From the NCBI GenBank assembly GCA_029207755.1, contig JARCOQ010000007.1:40505656-40569655 (forward strand): DNA of 64,000 nucleotides, written 5' to 3'. The first letter of the stretch is position 1. Each line of letters opens with the position of its first letter. Source of the DNA: Chamaea fasciata. Taxonomy: Eukaryota; Chordata; Aves; Passeriformes; Sylviidae. Below are positions 12,201 through 62,357 of the stretch, in pieces. Below the pieces are notes generated by a model. That model made no database searches and was not told the DNA's origin. It saw only the letters and a list, made by a program, of their open reading frames with translations. Both the position numbers and the translations under genes were made by a program.

Positions 12201-14899
12201 AATCCATAATGTCTTCTGCCCATGAGAGCCTTTTCTATTTATTAAGCAGCCTCCAGACAGTTTGCTGTGACAGCTTTTTTCAGCATGAGCTAACTTGGGC
12301 TAGAGAAGATCTTCTGATATGTAACTGGGCTCTGGTTATGCAATGGGTCAAAGGGATAAAATATCTATTGGGCATTAGACAAGCAAGTACTGTTTGTGTA
12401 AGAGCCAGAATGTGAGCACTAGCTTATCCAAAGACAAGTATGTAGCATGGAGGGGGGCATATTATGGACAAATGCCTTGAAAACTGGCTGTCTGGGGTTT
12501 GCCACACTCTACAGAATAGGAGCATAACCCATGCAAGCCAAAGGGAGTCATCACTAGGAAACATGGCAAAACTCTTAGAAATCAGATCTGCACTCCAGAA
12601 AAAATAGTTAAATCGAGCTGAGTTCTGACTCTTGTCCATTATAGCAATGCAAATACTGTGATTGAAACAAAAAATCTCTAAAGCCATAAACTTGTGTGTT
12701 TATGTTTATGATTATTCCCATCATGCTGGTACTACCCAAGCTCTTGTCTGTTCTCGGAGAGAAATTAAGTTTGTCCTGGGAACAGAATGTTCCTGTATGG
12801 TAGAATAATCCCAGAAAAGATTCCTGATATGACTGTGTTACCCACAGTTATCCACTTTACAGGAGTAAAGTGGCACATTGGCAGATCCCATTATTCTTGG
12901 ACTGTTGAATGGAGAAAAGCTGTCAGTACAAATAAAGTCTCTAAATGATGGCTCTCTCATTTGAAGTCCGTATGGAGTAAAAGAGCGTGAGAAGCCAGTG
13001 TGGGTGCTGATCCCTTTCCTCCCTAGCACTTTGGTGGGTGTTCTTGGTGAGGCAGGGATGGGAGTGTGTTTGTGAGCTGTCCGTAGTAAAAGCAGGTCGG
13101 CCAACAGGTGTGGCTCAGCTCTGTGACATTAACTCTTTGCATAAGTGACCTAAAATTACACTGGCTGTTATTGCAGCTGTCACATCTAGCCTGACACTTG
13201 GAAAGCATTATTTATTTCTGTCTTCTGTATCTAAAAAAAACACCTGACAAAATTTGGCTTGTTGGAGTTGGAGCCAGTATTTGAGAAGCTGACTTACTTT
13301 GTTTGTCAGTCCACTGTGGATTGCAAAGCTCTCTCATATGGCCCACAAAAGACACAGCATCTATGTTGCCCATGATGTGCACATCCCATTTACACATGTA
13401 GTGCAAGTTTGTCATCTGAACTGACAAGTACTGAAAACAGAAATAGGTCCATACCACAGAAGAGAATGAATGTTTTCATCTCTCTTATCATTGGTGTTTC
13501 TGCAGATTAAAACTACTTTCATCTTCCATGACTGGTTTAAAAATTTCTGTGCAATCCAAAGTATTCCTTTGTCACAAGCTGGTGCCTGAAGTGAGCAGCT
13601 TTATACTGGCAGACTTCTCAGGTTTTGTCAGTATAACTTAAATCTACTGTGAGGACTTCAGAACTGAAGTGCAGTTCCACAAGTACAGCCATATGGCTCC
13701 TAGAAGTTACAAGCTGTACAGGCATCTTACCTGCAGGGTTTTCAAGATTTCATTCTGTCTGGAATCCACATCCAATGTGAGAGCCACCCAAAAAAAGCCC
13801 ATTTCCAACCTTTACGTTTCTCCTTGTGCCCAGAATAGGGAAGATTTTTCCTGAGGAGGGGCTGGGTGTCTTCTCTTTTTTCCTCCTACATCAGCTGATA
13901 TTAGTTCTACAGCTGTATTTCAGTACCCATTTCAATGATAATTTCAGTCCTGCTGTTAGAAATCTCCAACATGCTGACTTGGTGATTTTATGACTAAACC
14001 CGAAAATACTGGTGAAGGGACTGGACTGCATGGCAGAATGTATACCCATTCCTTACTTTCTTCAGGAAACTGCTCTATCCTTGCATTTCTTGTTGAAGAT
14101 GAGGTTTCAGCCACTAAGGAAGCTCAGCAGTGTTGTCACTAAACTTTTTTTGATACAGTTTTGGAATAGTGAGTGCTACTTAGAAGGTCAAATAATTAGA
14201 TTTGCTTGAGCACTTCAGTGCTCAGATGGTATTAAATTACTGAATTGTGTATACCTTTAGCTGATAAAAAGTTCCTCTTGGGGAGAGAAGTTACCTTCTG
14301 TTACAAAGCTGGGTGTTCTGGCTGTCCTGCTAAGCAGGTGTGAGTGGTGGACATTTTTTTCTCACTTATACATAAAGACTATTGAATTATTGTAATTTCC
14401 AAATGCAGAAGTGGGGTAAAGAGGTGAATGTAGCTACGAATTAGTATTTCAGGCAAAAATAACCCCGAAGGATGTGCAATAAAATAGCCTTACCTGCATC
14501 AATCCCAAACTTGTAATCCTTGATGTTTAAAAGAATGAAAATCGGGGGCACTACTGCCTTAGTTTTATAACTCTAGTCTTCTGTCCCTTTCTGTTCCTTC
14601 CCATGTAGCAATCCTTCCTTCCCTTATTGCTGTTGTTCTCAAAAGATCATTAAACTCATAAGCCTTTAATGGCTAAATACCAGCCATTGCAGAGAAATAG
14701 CAAGAAATGAAAGGCTGGAGAAGAATTGAGGCAACTTGTAACATGAACCAACATTGCTGCCCTAAGGAGAGAACACTAATGGATAAAAGCCTAAAGCACA
14801 GTCCTGACTTGGTCTAAACCTGTGTATTTACATCCAGAATCACTGAGGTCAGAGCATGCTTGTCTGAGGGCAATTACAAGCATATAAAGGCTAACAACA

Positions 14900-15830
14900 C
14901 TGTTAGTGATAAACAGCAGTGGGTTTATGAAACAGGAGTACAGCAGACAATAACCTTTCTTGATGCAATTAGATAATTAGTGGGCAAAAGGAATGCAGTG
15001 AATAGACTGACTCTGGGCCATGCATGGGCTTCTGACACAAAGCTGTGCAAAATCTTATTAGGGAAATTAGATCAAATTGGTTTTGATACAAATCCTGTGA
15101 AATGAATCATGGATTAAATGACAGAGTGTCAACAGAAGGGTTAGAGATATTCTTTATCCTTATGCAGAGATGGTGTCCAAAAGGACAGTGCTTTGACTGT
15201 AAATACTCATTAGTGACCTGCAAGAAATGTAAAAGTGATCACTCCCAAATTTACAGTTGACAGAACCAAAAGATACTGAAAAAAAATCGGCGTAAAAAAA
15301 CAAAGAGCTAGGCTGAAAAAATGAGCATTGTGAACAGGCTTTGGTAAAACAAGTGATAATTAGCACTATGTAGTTCAAAGATGATCCTGGATCTACTTTG
15401 GAACAAGGAGAATCCAAATTTCTTGTTGTGCAGAGCACGGTGGCAAAAGCAGCTTGTGTTCAGAGAGGTCCCAATGAGACAGGCTATCAAATTGTGTGAG
15501 CTGATGTGCAACCTGATGTCTGGCAAAGCAACTGCTCGGTTGGTCCATATGTCTTCCTGGCTGTCTGCTTTCCAGAGTGACTCTCCCCTGTAGTGCTGCA
15601 GCATTGCACTGTGCAGCTCAGGGCACCTTGCTGCAAGAGAGACCCAGGGAAGTTGGAACAAATCCAGAGAAGGACCACAAAGATGCTAAAGGGATTAGAA
15701 GGAATGACCTATGATGAGGAAAGGTGAAAAGAACGAAATGTTTAGAACCTCTAAGCCTGTTACATGGGCACAGAAATAGTAACGGAGTTTCCTGTGCCAG
15801 CACGGAGGAGAGTTGGATCAAGTCTCTCTC
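14900..15830 (+). mobile_element. Ancient degenerate CR1-type LINE fragment (reverse-transcriptase region)
   Basis: The + strand carries a decayed but ordered series of phrases I recognise from amniote CR1-type ORF2: a GTGGGCAAAAGGAATGCAGT segment near 14979, an ATTAGGGAAATTAGATCAAA segment near 15057, a fragment resembling the end of the reverse transcriptase near 15207-15270, and the downstream AAATCCAGAGAAGGACCAC to CTATGATGAGGAAAGGT stretch at 15660-15726. The frame is broken many times, so it is a fossil. Boundaries are approximate. The match is from memory of the family consensus. Confidence 0.6.
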
Positions 15831-16271
15831 CTTTTACATTCCTATTAAGGTAACTAGAGCCAAGCAAAATGGCTGTTCATCACTTTGAACTCTTTGCAAA
15901 AAACATTTAGCGGTTCTTCTTGAAGTTCAAGATGTTGTATCTCATTGCCAGGGGACACTCTGACTGTTTAAAAATCAGCACGGGATTTCTATGAGACTTG
16001 CAGAAAGTCAGAGGCCAGAAAAGAAAAGCACATGCTCTGGAGTGGCTGGAGTCACCTTAGCTGTAATCTTTGATCTATCTTGGTGTTAAGGGTTTTTGCT
16101 CTCAAGCATGCATTCACATTGAACCAGAATTTGCTATGTAGCGAGTCCTCGCTATGTAGGAGGGTCCTCAGCTGTAAGGATGTAGGGGGCTTGTTTCCTG
16201 ATTCACCATCAAACACTCACTGCTTGCATGCCTTGGAGAAGAAACTGCATCGCCAGGTTTTTTCCCCTTTT

Positions 16272-16315
16272 TTTGTTTGTTTGTTTGTTTGTTTGTTTGT
16301 TTGTTTGTTTGTTTG
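16272..16315. repeat. (TTTG)11 microsatellite
   Basis: Eleven perfect TTTG units, flanked by T-rich sequence on both sides. A simple slippage array with no evidence of function. Confidence 0.97.
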
Positions 16316-16965
16316 TTTTTATTTTTTGTTTCCTCTCCACTGAAGGAAAAAACCTTGGTAAGCCCTGTTGAAGTTATCTGTGAATGTTGGACTATTTAAG
16401 AAACAGAAGTTGGGATTTAGGCTCCACTGGTGGAATCTGCCAGTACATCTCATCTCTCTGTCATTCCTGTTTCATAGTGTTTTCCTCTGTCTGCCTTGAA
16501 AATTTCAACTCCATAATTCCATAGCACAGAACAGTGTTTTATGGTTGTTTTGCCTTCCATTTTAACTTTAATCTCATTTGCTGTGCTCAGTGATCTTAAT
16601 TTCTTTACCACATATGCACTTCGCAGGTAGGAAGAGGTTCCAGAACTTGCACTGCAGGTTTCAGCTTTGCTCTGAGATGCTAAGATCTAGTCTCAGCTAG
16701 CAAAGTTTCATCTTCCTTCACACAGTCAGCTGTCATTACACCAGAAGATCTGCAATACATCTAGGTGCCCTGTGGGAATAGAGATGAATGCACCTGCAGC
16801 AATTTCTGTAACTGCTCCATGACCTCTAGTTCATTATGGCCCTCTGGGCAAAGCATGAGCATTTATCAACTCATCATACTGTCTCTGAGAGGGCCCAAAC
16901 CCTGGATTCCTCTCAAGTAACGCCAGGCAAAGCAGCTGAGGAACGTGAGATGCCTGCCCATATTC

Positions 16966-16974
16966 TCAAGGTCA
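16966..16974 (+). promoter_or_regulatory. Exact ERR response element TCAAGGTCA
   Basis: TCAAGGTCA is the preferred monomer site of the estrogen-related receptors. It lies about 2.2 kb upstream of the first coding exon of ESRRB, so autoregulation is conceivable. By chance about half an occurrence of this 9-mer is expected over both strands of 64 kb, so the site alone is weak evidence. Confidence 0.3.
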
Positions 16975-17559
16975 ACAGTCTTGCCAAAAAACAAACTTGG
17001 CTGATCGATCCCAGAGATAGGAGATGAGGTCAAACTTTGAGGATGAAACAGAGAAGGGAAAATTAGGAGATACTTAGGTCAAATGAGATCATAAGGATGC
17101 AGGTCTGTGAATTTGCTGCATATCAAGCATCTATATTCCTATCAACAGACGCACAGATGTGATATACAAAAGTGTGCACTCCAGTCTTGCTGATTCACAG
17201 AATGTTTTGTCCTGTCCCCTGACGGATTTGACCCCTTGGCAGAAGGAGTTGCCACAAATACCAGGTAAATAGGCTGAAACTGAAATAGAAATTACTCACA
17301 TGACCATGGTGTGGTAACTTTAAACAAGCAGAGCTTCCGAGAAGAAAAGCATCTCCAGTCAGTCAGTCAGAATTCTTTGGCCATGTCATCAAGAAAATAC
17401 ATGTTTAGTTTTTCTTAAAGCCTTTGACAAATTGTCTTGCTGAAGGAAAAATTGAACCTCTCAGGTTAATATTATTATCAATTAAAAGGTGTCAGAGACA
17501 GAAAGAAGGGCTAGACATACCCTACTCAGAAAAGAAAGTCAATTTTCACTATGATAAAG

Positions 17560-18600
17560 GTTAACATGCATCACCCACAAAGATCAGTATTGTGGTGTTT
17601 GATCCATGTGTTAATGATCTGGGAAGTGGGTGAACAGTGAGACTGCAGCTGAAATCAAATTACCAAGGAAGACTGAAGAGCTCCAGAGGATCCTAATAAA
17701 GCTGGGTGTCTGGACTGCACAGCATAGTGGCAGATGCAATACACTGTTGACTATTGCAAACATTGCACACCAGAAGGATTAATTTGATTTTTCATAAATC
17801 ATAATGGATTCTAAATTCACTGTAGCAACTCAGGAATAAGATCGAGTGTTGCAGTAACTTCCCAATACTATTTGTTGAAGAAATGGTAACAATTTAGATT
17901 TTAGTTTAAAGAGGAGAAAAATAGCAAACAGTGCAAGGAATTACATAATATGTAGACCGGAAATAACATTGAAAATATTGTAACATCACTGGGTAATGGC
18001 GTGCCTTTGTCTTGACTTCTGTCCAGACCTTCAGCTGGACAAGTGATGGAGCAATGCCAGTTTCGTGCTGCTGAGGAGCTGGCTCATTGAACTCTGTGCT
18101 GGACTGAACAGAAATAGCCAGACTAGAGGAAGTTCTGAGATGGATGATGAAGCAGATAAGAGATCTGCAAAAACTTCTGCATGAAGAGCAATCATATAGA
18201 TAATGAAAAGCTGAATTAGGAGAACATGGCAAAACTGTGTGTCCTGAGAAGGAGAGTCAGGAGATGTTCAGGGAGTCTGGCAGGCTGCAAACACATTATG
18301 GGCAAATAAAAGTGGGATTTGTTTGTTCATACACGGCACAAGTAATCCCTGAAACTCATAGCTGTAAATATCATAAGATTTAGCAGTCTTCCAAGAAAAG
18401 TCTGAACATTTTTATAAGGAATAATACCATCTGTGACTAAAATAATATGAAGAGCTTGAAAATCTAGTAGAGTTCTTTCCATAAACTTAAGAGTGTAACC
18501 TCTTTTTAGGAAGTGGGAAACTGTGTGTCCATGCAAAAGTTCAATACTAGTAAATAGAAGAAAGATTAAGATTTAAGATTGAGACAGAAGAAACTCTTCA
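17560..18600 (+). mobile_element. Second ancient CR1-type LINE fragment (ORF2 end and 3' UTR)
   Basis: The series starts near 17610 with a decayed TTAATGATCTGGGAAGTGGG segment followed by GGTGAACAGTGAG. It continues through AAGAGCTCCAGAGGATCC and a GATTCTAAATTCACTGTAGC segment near 17807, to a tail resembling the CR1 3' portion near 18320-18430. This matches the order of a CR1-type ORF2 C-terminus and 3' region. Many stops and indels are present. It may be the downstream part of the same ancestral insertion as 14900-15830, or a separate one. Ends are approximate. Confidence 0.5.
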
Positions 18601-19192
18601 TCAGATGATTTTCCTTCCGTTTCTAAGCTCCTCTTTTAGTGACGATAGTGCAACAGGTTGGGGTAAAGGGTAAGGTGCGGTGGGAGAAGGAGTCAAACTT
18701 GGAAATTAGAAAATTAATCAAAGACTTCTGTATTACAAATGAAAAAATGAAAATCCAGTCTGAGTAGGTCCTTTCTGCAGGGTCTGCTACTGAACCTTTT
18801 TGCATAAAGCCAAGGCAGCACATTCTGTATTGACCAAACGTCTTTTTCACCTGGTCTGCCACTGTCAAGCTGGTTTCTTTCTGCTGTCTTGGGGTAGATG
18901 TTGTTCTGGGTAGATTGTGCTTCATCAACACTCACTCCCCTTCCCAGCACTGCAGCCTGTGAGCACCTTGAAATTATGATCTATACAAAGAGCTTTGTCT
19001 TTACTCTAGCGGGGAGCAGGTGGGCTGGTCTTAGTCAATTGTACCAGTTCTTCTCAAGAAGAATCTGCTTGGGGTTGAACTGCCTGAGCCAGCTGGAGTT
19101 GGACTGAGGTGGCAGAAGGAGGGCTCTTTCGACTAAACCTGGAATTGGGTTTGGCCAGGTGGTTGCTGAGTGCCTTTGCTCTCTCCCTGCAG

Positions 19193-19205
19193 GCTGCTCG
19201 GCAGA
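19193..19205 (+). other. ESRRB: 5' leader part of the first coding exon, acceptor and start context
   Basis: A pyrimidine-rich tract ending CTCTCCCTGCAG closes at 19192, so this exon starts at 19193 as an internal exon. At least one upstream non-coding or coding exon therefore exists outside what I can recognise. The start codon has A at -3 and G at +4, a strong initiation context. The 13 bases before it contain no in-frame stop and read Leu-Leu-Gly-Arg just before Met, as discussed in the findings. Confidence 0.85.
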
Positions 19206-56438
<37,233 letters not shown>

Positions 56439-57554
56439 CAGCCCCAGCACCAGCCGACAGTGGCCGGGGAACAAACTAGAAACAAAGATGCAGACAACGG
56501 AGCAATCCAAACAGCAGCAGCAGTCACCGCCGGCTTTTATCTCCAATCATTTATTATGGAAGAATTATTTAATGTCTATCTGTCGGCGTGACTGCAGAAT
56601 CTTGTGTACAGGAGGGGGGAAACTTTTAATCAGTCACCTGTTTCTCTTTTTTTTGTTGTTTTCTCTGTGGGAAATACCAGATTATGCTCTTGCACTTGTT
56701 GAGGCATCATCGGGGCTCAGCCCCTCTGATCAGTGATGCTCTCAGCGCTGTCCAGGCTGCCTGCTCCCAAGCTCCCTCTGCCAGTTCTGGAGGGGAAGTG
56801 GGGACAGAAGCAGGAAGAGAGGAGGAATAGTCAATATAAACTTGATCTGCTGGTGTTATGAGGGGTCAGTTAGAAAGGAAAGCAGCCACGGTCCTTCTTT
56901 TTGTCACCTTTCTGCCTCTTACCATAGAGTAGATGCTCCTTTGGAGAACAATGCTGCTGGACCTTTCCTGAACAAAAAGGCTGTGTCCCAGACTCCTCTA
57001 ACACTTGTACATACAGGCCCCACTTCTTACTGGGAAAGATGCTCCTAACTGTGTAAGATATTCTGCGACCTTGTACAGTGTGTCATTACACCTGGCTAGT
57101 CCCTCCCATGTACAATCCCTGCAGGCCCCTGAAGAGGTAGGATGTATGTCCCTAAGAAAATGCAAGTCTTTCCCAAATGGCAAGGGAAAAGAGCCTGGTG
57201 TTATGCTTCAGTGCTGAGTTGACTTGATAATCTCTGCATCCTCTCCTATGTGGTGCTAACTACAGTTCTTCCACACTTTTCACCCCATAGTGTATCACAC
57301 CTGCCTCTTCAGCTCAGCTGAGTGCCATTCCCCACCTGTTCCTTGTGGCAGAGAACACAAGTCTTTGTCTGCATGGTTACTGCCCAAGTATAAATACACC
57401 CCAAACCAGATCTTTCCTAGACTTTATTAGAGCTCTTTGGCTCCACAGAGACTTTAGGCTTATTGCCAAATTCTAGTTAGGAATCAAGGGCAATGCTTTT
57501 CAGAGGAGGCAGCTCTAGAGCCTGAGAGATTGCTTTCTTGTGACAGCCTAGGGA

Positions 57555-57560
57555 AATAAA
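57555..57560 (+). terminator. Candidate proximal poly(A) signal AATAAA
   Basis: AATAAA in GGGAAATAAAATAG, about 1.1 kb after the stop codon. No pronounced U/GU-rich element follows at once, so its strength is uncertain. Confidence 0.35.
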
Positions 57561-57704
57561 ATAGAGGATGGCATGAAACCCCCGCTACTTCAACTACTGT
57601 CTTTCCCTGCCTCATCCCATTATCCTCAACAGCAGGAAAAGAGCTAGCATAGATTATACCTGGAGCTGGTAAGAGGTTCTCTTGCTGATCAGAAAGCAAA
57701 TACC

Positions 57705-57713
57705 TGACCTTGA
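57705..57713 (-). promoter_or_regulatory. Exact ERR response element TCAAGGTCA on the - strand
   Basis: The + strand reads TGACCTTGA. It is a perfect ERR monomer site within or just after the 3' UTR, and the second exact TCAAGGTCA in the window. Chance occurrence cannot be excluded. Confidence 0.28.
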
Positions 57714-60238
57714 GGTGATGGGAGAAGAACATGGGGAATGTTTATTTACTCCTCTTATGTAACCAGGTTCCTGCTGTCTCCAAGACCTGGTTTAGTTCTG
57801 CTTCCTAAGCCATAACTGCTGCATTCCCAGTAGCCAGAGGGGAATGTAGGTGACTGACAAAACTGTTGGTGTTCTCTGAAACTTTATTTTCTAGGTCACT
57901 TAGTTTTAAGCCATCCTGCTGACAAAACCTGAGTGTATTGTCTTTTTTTGTGGTCAGCAGCATGCACTAGAGATGAAAAAAACCTCTGATCTACATTTGA
58001 GACACCACTAACTCTATTGCCTCTGTTCTCCTTAAGCTTCCACCCCTTCCTGGCTTCCCCAGGAGAAAGGTGGTGTGTGTCAGAGGACTATCTTGCCCTC
58101 AGGAGGAAGTCTTCCAAACAGGGTTGAGGTGTGTGATCAAAGACACTGGTTGCTTGTTTTCTGCCGGAGCAGAATGTGTCCCAGCAGGGCTGTTGGTACT
58201 GCAGAACCCTGGCCTGGCAGGCTCAGACACAGGGGGGCTGGCATGGTGACCTCTCAGCTCTCATAGCTGGCCCACGTCTTGTCCTTAAGTTAGTTCTGTT
58301 CCATCTCCTTTGAGTTCTTCCTATGCTACACAGTCACTCATTTTGTATTCACTTGATAAAGGAATTGTCTTGCTTCAGGCATATTAGTGTGCCAGAGACC
58401 TAAGGGTCAGAAGGCACGTGGGAACTGGGACTCCTGTGCTCACAGCAGTAGCAATTACACAGTGGTCTTGTGCTTTGAGCGGATACTTTTTCTTCTTCTC
58501 CCACTCCCTCCCAGAGGCAGCTGGGGAGAAAATGAGAGGCTTTTGGTGGCACTCATGATCCCTGTACCCATCTGTGACTGAGGGACCAAAGTGAAATGCA
58601 TGGCGCTGTTACAGAGCCAGCTTGCCATGTGCTGCACTCTGGCAACTCCTGGCTGTGGTACAATTGCTCTCGCAGATGTGCTGGGCTGCATTATCACCTG
58701 TAAGTTTGACTCACATGACCACTGCTGCAATGGTGCCAAGTCCCACCCAGCTCAGCCCCAGCACATTGTGTCCCAGCCTGCTGTGCAAAGGCAGCTGTCC
58801 CAAAATGAGTTGAAAAGATCCTAAGAAGCAATTCTTGCTCTGTTGGGCCCTGCCGGAAAAGTCACTTACTCACACACCAATACACCCGCCCAATCCCCCC
58901 TGCCAAAAGAACCCAAAACTACCCAAAAACAACCCCAAAAGGCTCTTCTAGGTTTGTTGTATTTGAACTCAGGCCTGCTCTCCATAACAGGAAACTATCT
59001 ACAAAACATGATTGTGGAGAGCTGCTGAGTTAGCTTCTAGCTCACAGAGACTGCTGGCTATTTAGATTAGGGCTATGGGGTAGGGGCAACTCCTGCCTTG
59101 GCACAGCAACATGAAGATACCAAATACCTTTTTTCCCAGGAACTTCTTTCTCCATTAAAGCTGCATAACATTGTAGTCCATCCAAAAATTCTCCATTGCT
59201 TGAAGATAATATGCAGGGAAATGTTTGCATTTCTTCTGAAATAGGATGGGAAGTGAACCAGACAGTACTTAGGATATATTAAACTCTCTAACCAAGGAAT
59301 GCAAACTCTTCCCCAGGACCTGGGACACAAACACCTGTCTAGATTTAACCCTTAAAAGGCTTGTACCATCCTAAATTGGGAAGCAGGTCAGGTCTCTTGA
59401 GCCCTTCAAACAAGTGCAGGAATCACAATCATCGCTTCCCAGTTACTCTGATCTCCTGTGCATCACTAGTACTATCATACTGACACAGCTGAGGAGCATT
59501 TTCAGCTAAACTGGGATTGCAGAGGAGTGTAACATAGTGTAGTCCCCCCCACCCAATGCACTTTGAAGTAGGAAATGAAGTTTCAGCAACTGCTTAGGTC
59601 TTTGAATGCTCACAGTCTCTTACAAACAGGTCTGGGGATGTGGAAGGTGAGACATGAACTAGGAAATGGGTTTTGGGTCAGTGCTTTTTATGCTGCTCAT
59701 TTGTAATATAGGATTCACAGAGTCAGTGTCATACAACTGTCCTTCATGGGGCAAAAGATGATGGAGCTTGAGCCTTGGGACTCAGATGGGCTCAATGACT
59801 TAAAGAAAAGAGAAGGAGTAGAGGTAAGTGTATCAGTGGCAGTGAATAAACCCACACCAGCAAGTATGGTGAAAGTAGCTCCAGCCCCTGATTTGCATGT
59901 GTGGATAACAGAAACCATGTACGTGTCAGCTACTACAAAAGGCAGTTCTTCCCAAGTGACCAACTCTTCTGTTTTGGGCACATTCTTCCCTGGGAACAGC
60001 AGTGTCTGACCTGTAACGCAAAACAAATTTCATGGGGATCAATTAAAAGGTAAATTACCACTCTGAATTTAGGTTTCTGGGGAAACTTGGGCATTACACC
60101 TCGCAGCAAAACTGTGAAGCTACAAGAAACGTCCCCACAACAATCAGAACCTTGCAGTATTGCTCATGCTAAGGGGGCATTATTTTTCTCTTTGTAAGCT
60201 ATATCATCTTTTTTTTTTTAACTATTATAAATATATGA

Positions 60239-60244
60239 AATAAA
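60239..60244 (+). terminator. Candidate distal poly(A) signal AATAAA
   Basis: AATAAA preceded by a T-run and the AT-rich ACTATTATAAATATATGAAA stretch, a typical 3' UTR end context. Further AATAAA hexamers follow at 60492, 60547 and 60593. I favour this or the proximal signal as the transcript end but cannot decide from sequence. Confidence 0.4.
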
Positions 60245-60262
60245 ACATGCTTCACCAGAAAC

Positions 60263-62357
60263 ATGTAAGCAGCTATTAGAGGGGCAAGTAATTGAGAAAG
60301 ACCCTAGAATGTAACATGTTGAGCTTCTATTACCAATTGGAGCTAAGTAAACAGAGCTTCCACTTTGTATCCACAAACTATAATCAATCATATAGCCAAA
60401 GGCTGCTCTGTTGTTCTTGTGGCTGGGTTACATGGAGAAGCCAGAGACAGAGGCTGTGAGAATGATGCAGGGAGTCATAGACAGTCAGTGAAATAAACAG
60501 TATCTACTTAACTATTATCTGCTCCTAAAAAAATAACAACCTGTTAAATAAATTGTATTCCTGTGGTACAGGTCATTTCAAACAAAACAAGAAATAAAAC
60601 AAAGAAATGTAAAAACTAATGTAGACAGAGTAATGTTTCTTGTGTTTAGGAGCTGCTCTGTTCTGTCCCTCGGGATGCACGTGGCTCCACTGAAAGGGCC
60701 GGTGGGGGGGAAGGCATGATCTGTCTGTACTGGCTGCGAAGAGCAGGAAACCCCCAGCCCTCTCACTTAGAAATACTCATTTCATGTTTTCCCATATAAA
60801 AAATTCTTAGCAATTTTCTGAGTTTTTGTGAGATGAGCTTCGCTGAGGATTTCTACGACAGGCACTGTTGCAAGTCTCTGCCACAGCCCAGTCTATTTCT
60901 CCCCCTCACTCCTTTTCTTTCCATATTCTACACTGAAGCGGTGCAAGGAATAAACAGGAGCTAGTGATGAAAAAATCTTGAAGTTGTTCCAGTGGAAAAA
61001 AACCCCTCTAATCATAAAATAGACCACTGGCTTAAACCCAGAAGTGACATCATGAGTGTTGCAAGCATTACAACAGCCACCCAGTGCTTATGAAGTGGAT
61101 GCAAGTGCTAAAGTTGTGGCATTTGCAATGATCTGGTGGTCAGGCAGTGCAAGAGGGAATGCTCATAGCTGCTTGAGAAAGCAGAAGTAAGTGCAGTCTG
61201 CTAATTCAGGCAGAGATGTAAGAAACAAGGAGCCCAGGTTTTTGTTCTACCTCTGATTCTGTCAGAGGTACCAGACAACATCCCACCCTGTTTAAGCACC
61301 TCCATCTCCAACACACTTCAGTCAACACTGCTAATGTCCTTCTTTTGGGCAGTGGCACTCACTGGGATGATGCATCAAACCAGTCAATCAAAAGGCCGCT
61401 CAGCCTGCCCTCTGAAGAGACGATGATGGCTGAATTAGTGGTGGCCAGTGGGAAAGGCCACGGGCTAAAAATGAGCCTGAATGAAAAAACAAAATGAGCA
61501 CAGAGCTGTAGTGGGACATGAAGTGTGACAAGATTTTTGTACATTGGAAGCAGCTACCCCCCAGCCCCACAGCCAGCAGCACCCTGACTGTGACGGATGC
61601 AGTCTTAGAACCAACACAGTCCCCTTCCAAGTTCACATACGGACCTCACAGTCACACACAGCCCACCCTACGTTGTGTGCATAAGTCCTCTGAATGTTGT
61701 ATCCATTCACAGAAGGTTTGGATTTGGCCACCTCAGTAGGAGTTTAAAATGGACCCTACTTCAGATTAAATATAGCAAAGGGATGTCAATTTTTGGCTTT
61801 TGGGGTTCTTAAAAGTTCATGTGGCGCTGGAGCTGATGGTGTCAAGAGATTGGTAAGGATAGCTGGTGAACTATAGAGAGCTTGAGCCCCACTCTTCAAA
61901 CACCTTTTAAGGGCTGTTAGCTTTCCTTGGTCCCTTACTTTAAAGTTGTGGCTGCCCTACTGGCATTTCCTGGGCGTCCTTCTTTGTCTAGGTTTGTTTG
62001 AGGCTTTCCTGACTTTGCTTACTGGTGTTCACACACACACTGGAATTAAAGAAAAAAAGAGGGATTGTCTTCATAGTAAGCCCATGTAGCCTTGAGAGAA
62101 ACTGAGGACAACCCTGCTATTTCCTCTTACAGATGAGCTTCACAGGAAACACTAGGAAAATACTCTAATTTCTCTGATTAGCTGGAGAGGGAAACTGGTT
62201 TCTTTACTAATCAATGTTGAGTTCTCTAAACACATTTCTCTCACCAAAGTTAAGGGCATGCTTAACTACTGGGATATGTTCTTAAATTTCAAATGTTAAA
62301 ACATGAGTGCAGTAGTTTTTTGTGGCTACCTATACACAAAAGGAAAACCAGCAAGAG
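60263..62357. other. Intergenic DNA downstream of ESRRB
   Basis: No gene, repeat family or RNA gene recognised. Several AATAAA hexamers (60492-60497, 60547-60552, 60593-60598) could extend the 3' UTR. All open frames are short and lack family features. Confidence 0.6.

Larger units (their letters stand above)
2659..14899. other. Long non-coding stretch, no gene recognised
   Basis: About 12 kb with only short open frames, none with a recognisable domain or paired with convincing splice sites. A run of 15 T lies at 10217-10231. A TAAAGGTCA half-site is at 5676-5684, a palindromic E-box ACCACGTGGT at 8299-8308, and a candidate conserved block near 9061-9220 is listed separately. It could be 5' flank or a 5' intron of ESRRB; transcript data would be needed to place non-coding first exons. 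Confidence 0.6.
56439..60262 (+). other. ESRRB: ESRRB 3' UTR, downstream limit uncertain
   Basis: The sequence after the stop is transcribed at least to the first usable poly(A) site. The first part (to about 56620) has TTTATCTCCAATCATTTATT and GAAGAATTATTTAATGTC between CpG-bearing segments, which looks constrained. Candidate signals are AATAAA at 57555-57560, 59845-59850 and 60239-60244. Mammalian ERR-beta transcripts are known to have 3' UTRs of kilobase length, so the distal end is plausible. No other gene is seen in this span. Confidence 0.5.

Noticed and set aside
19170..19205. In-frame ATG upstream of the chosen start
   Set aside because: It lies in the intron before the acceptor at 19191-19192, so it would be used only in an unspliced transcript or from an unseen internal promoter; the ATG at 19206 has strong context and matches the family N-terminus.
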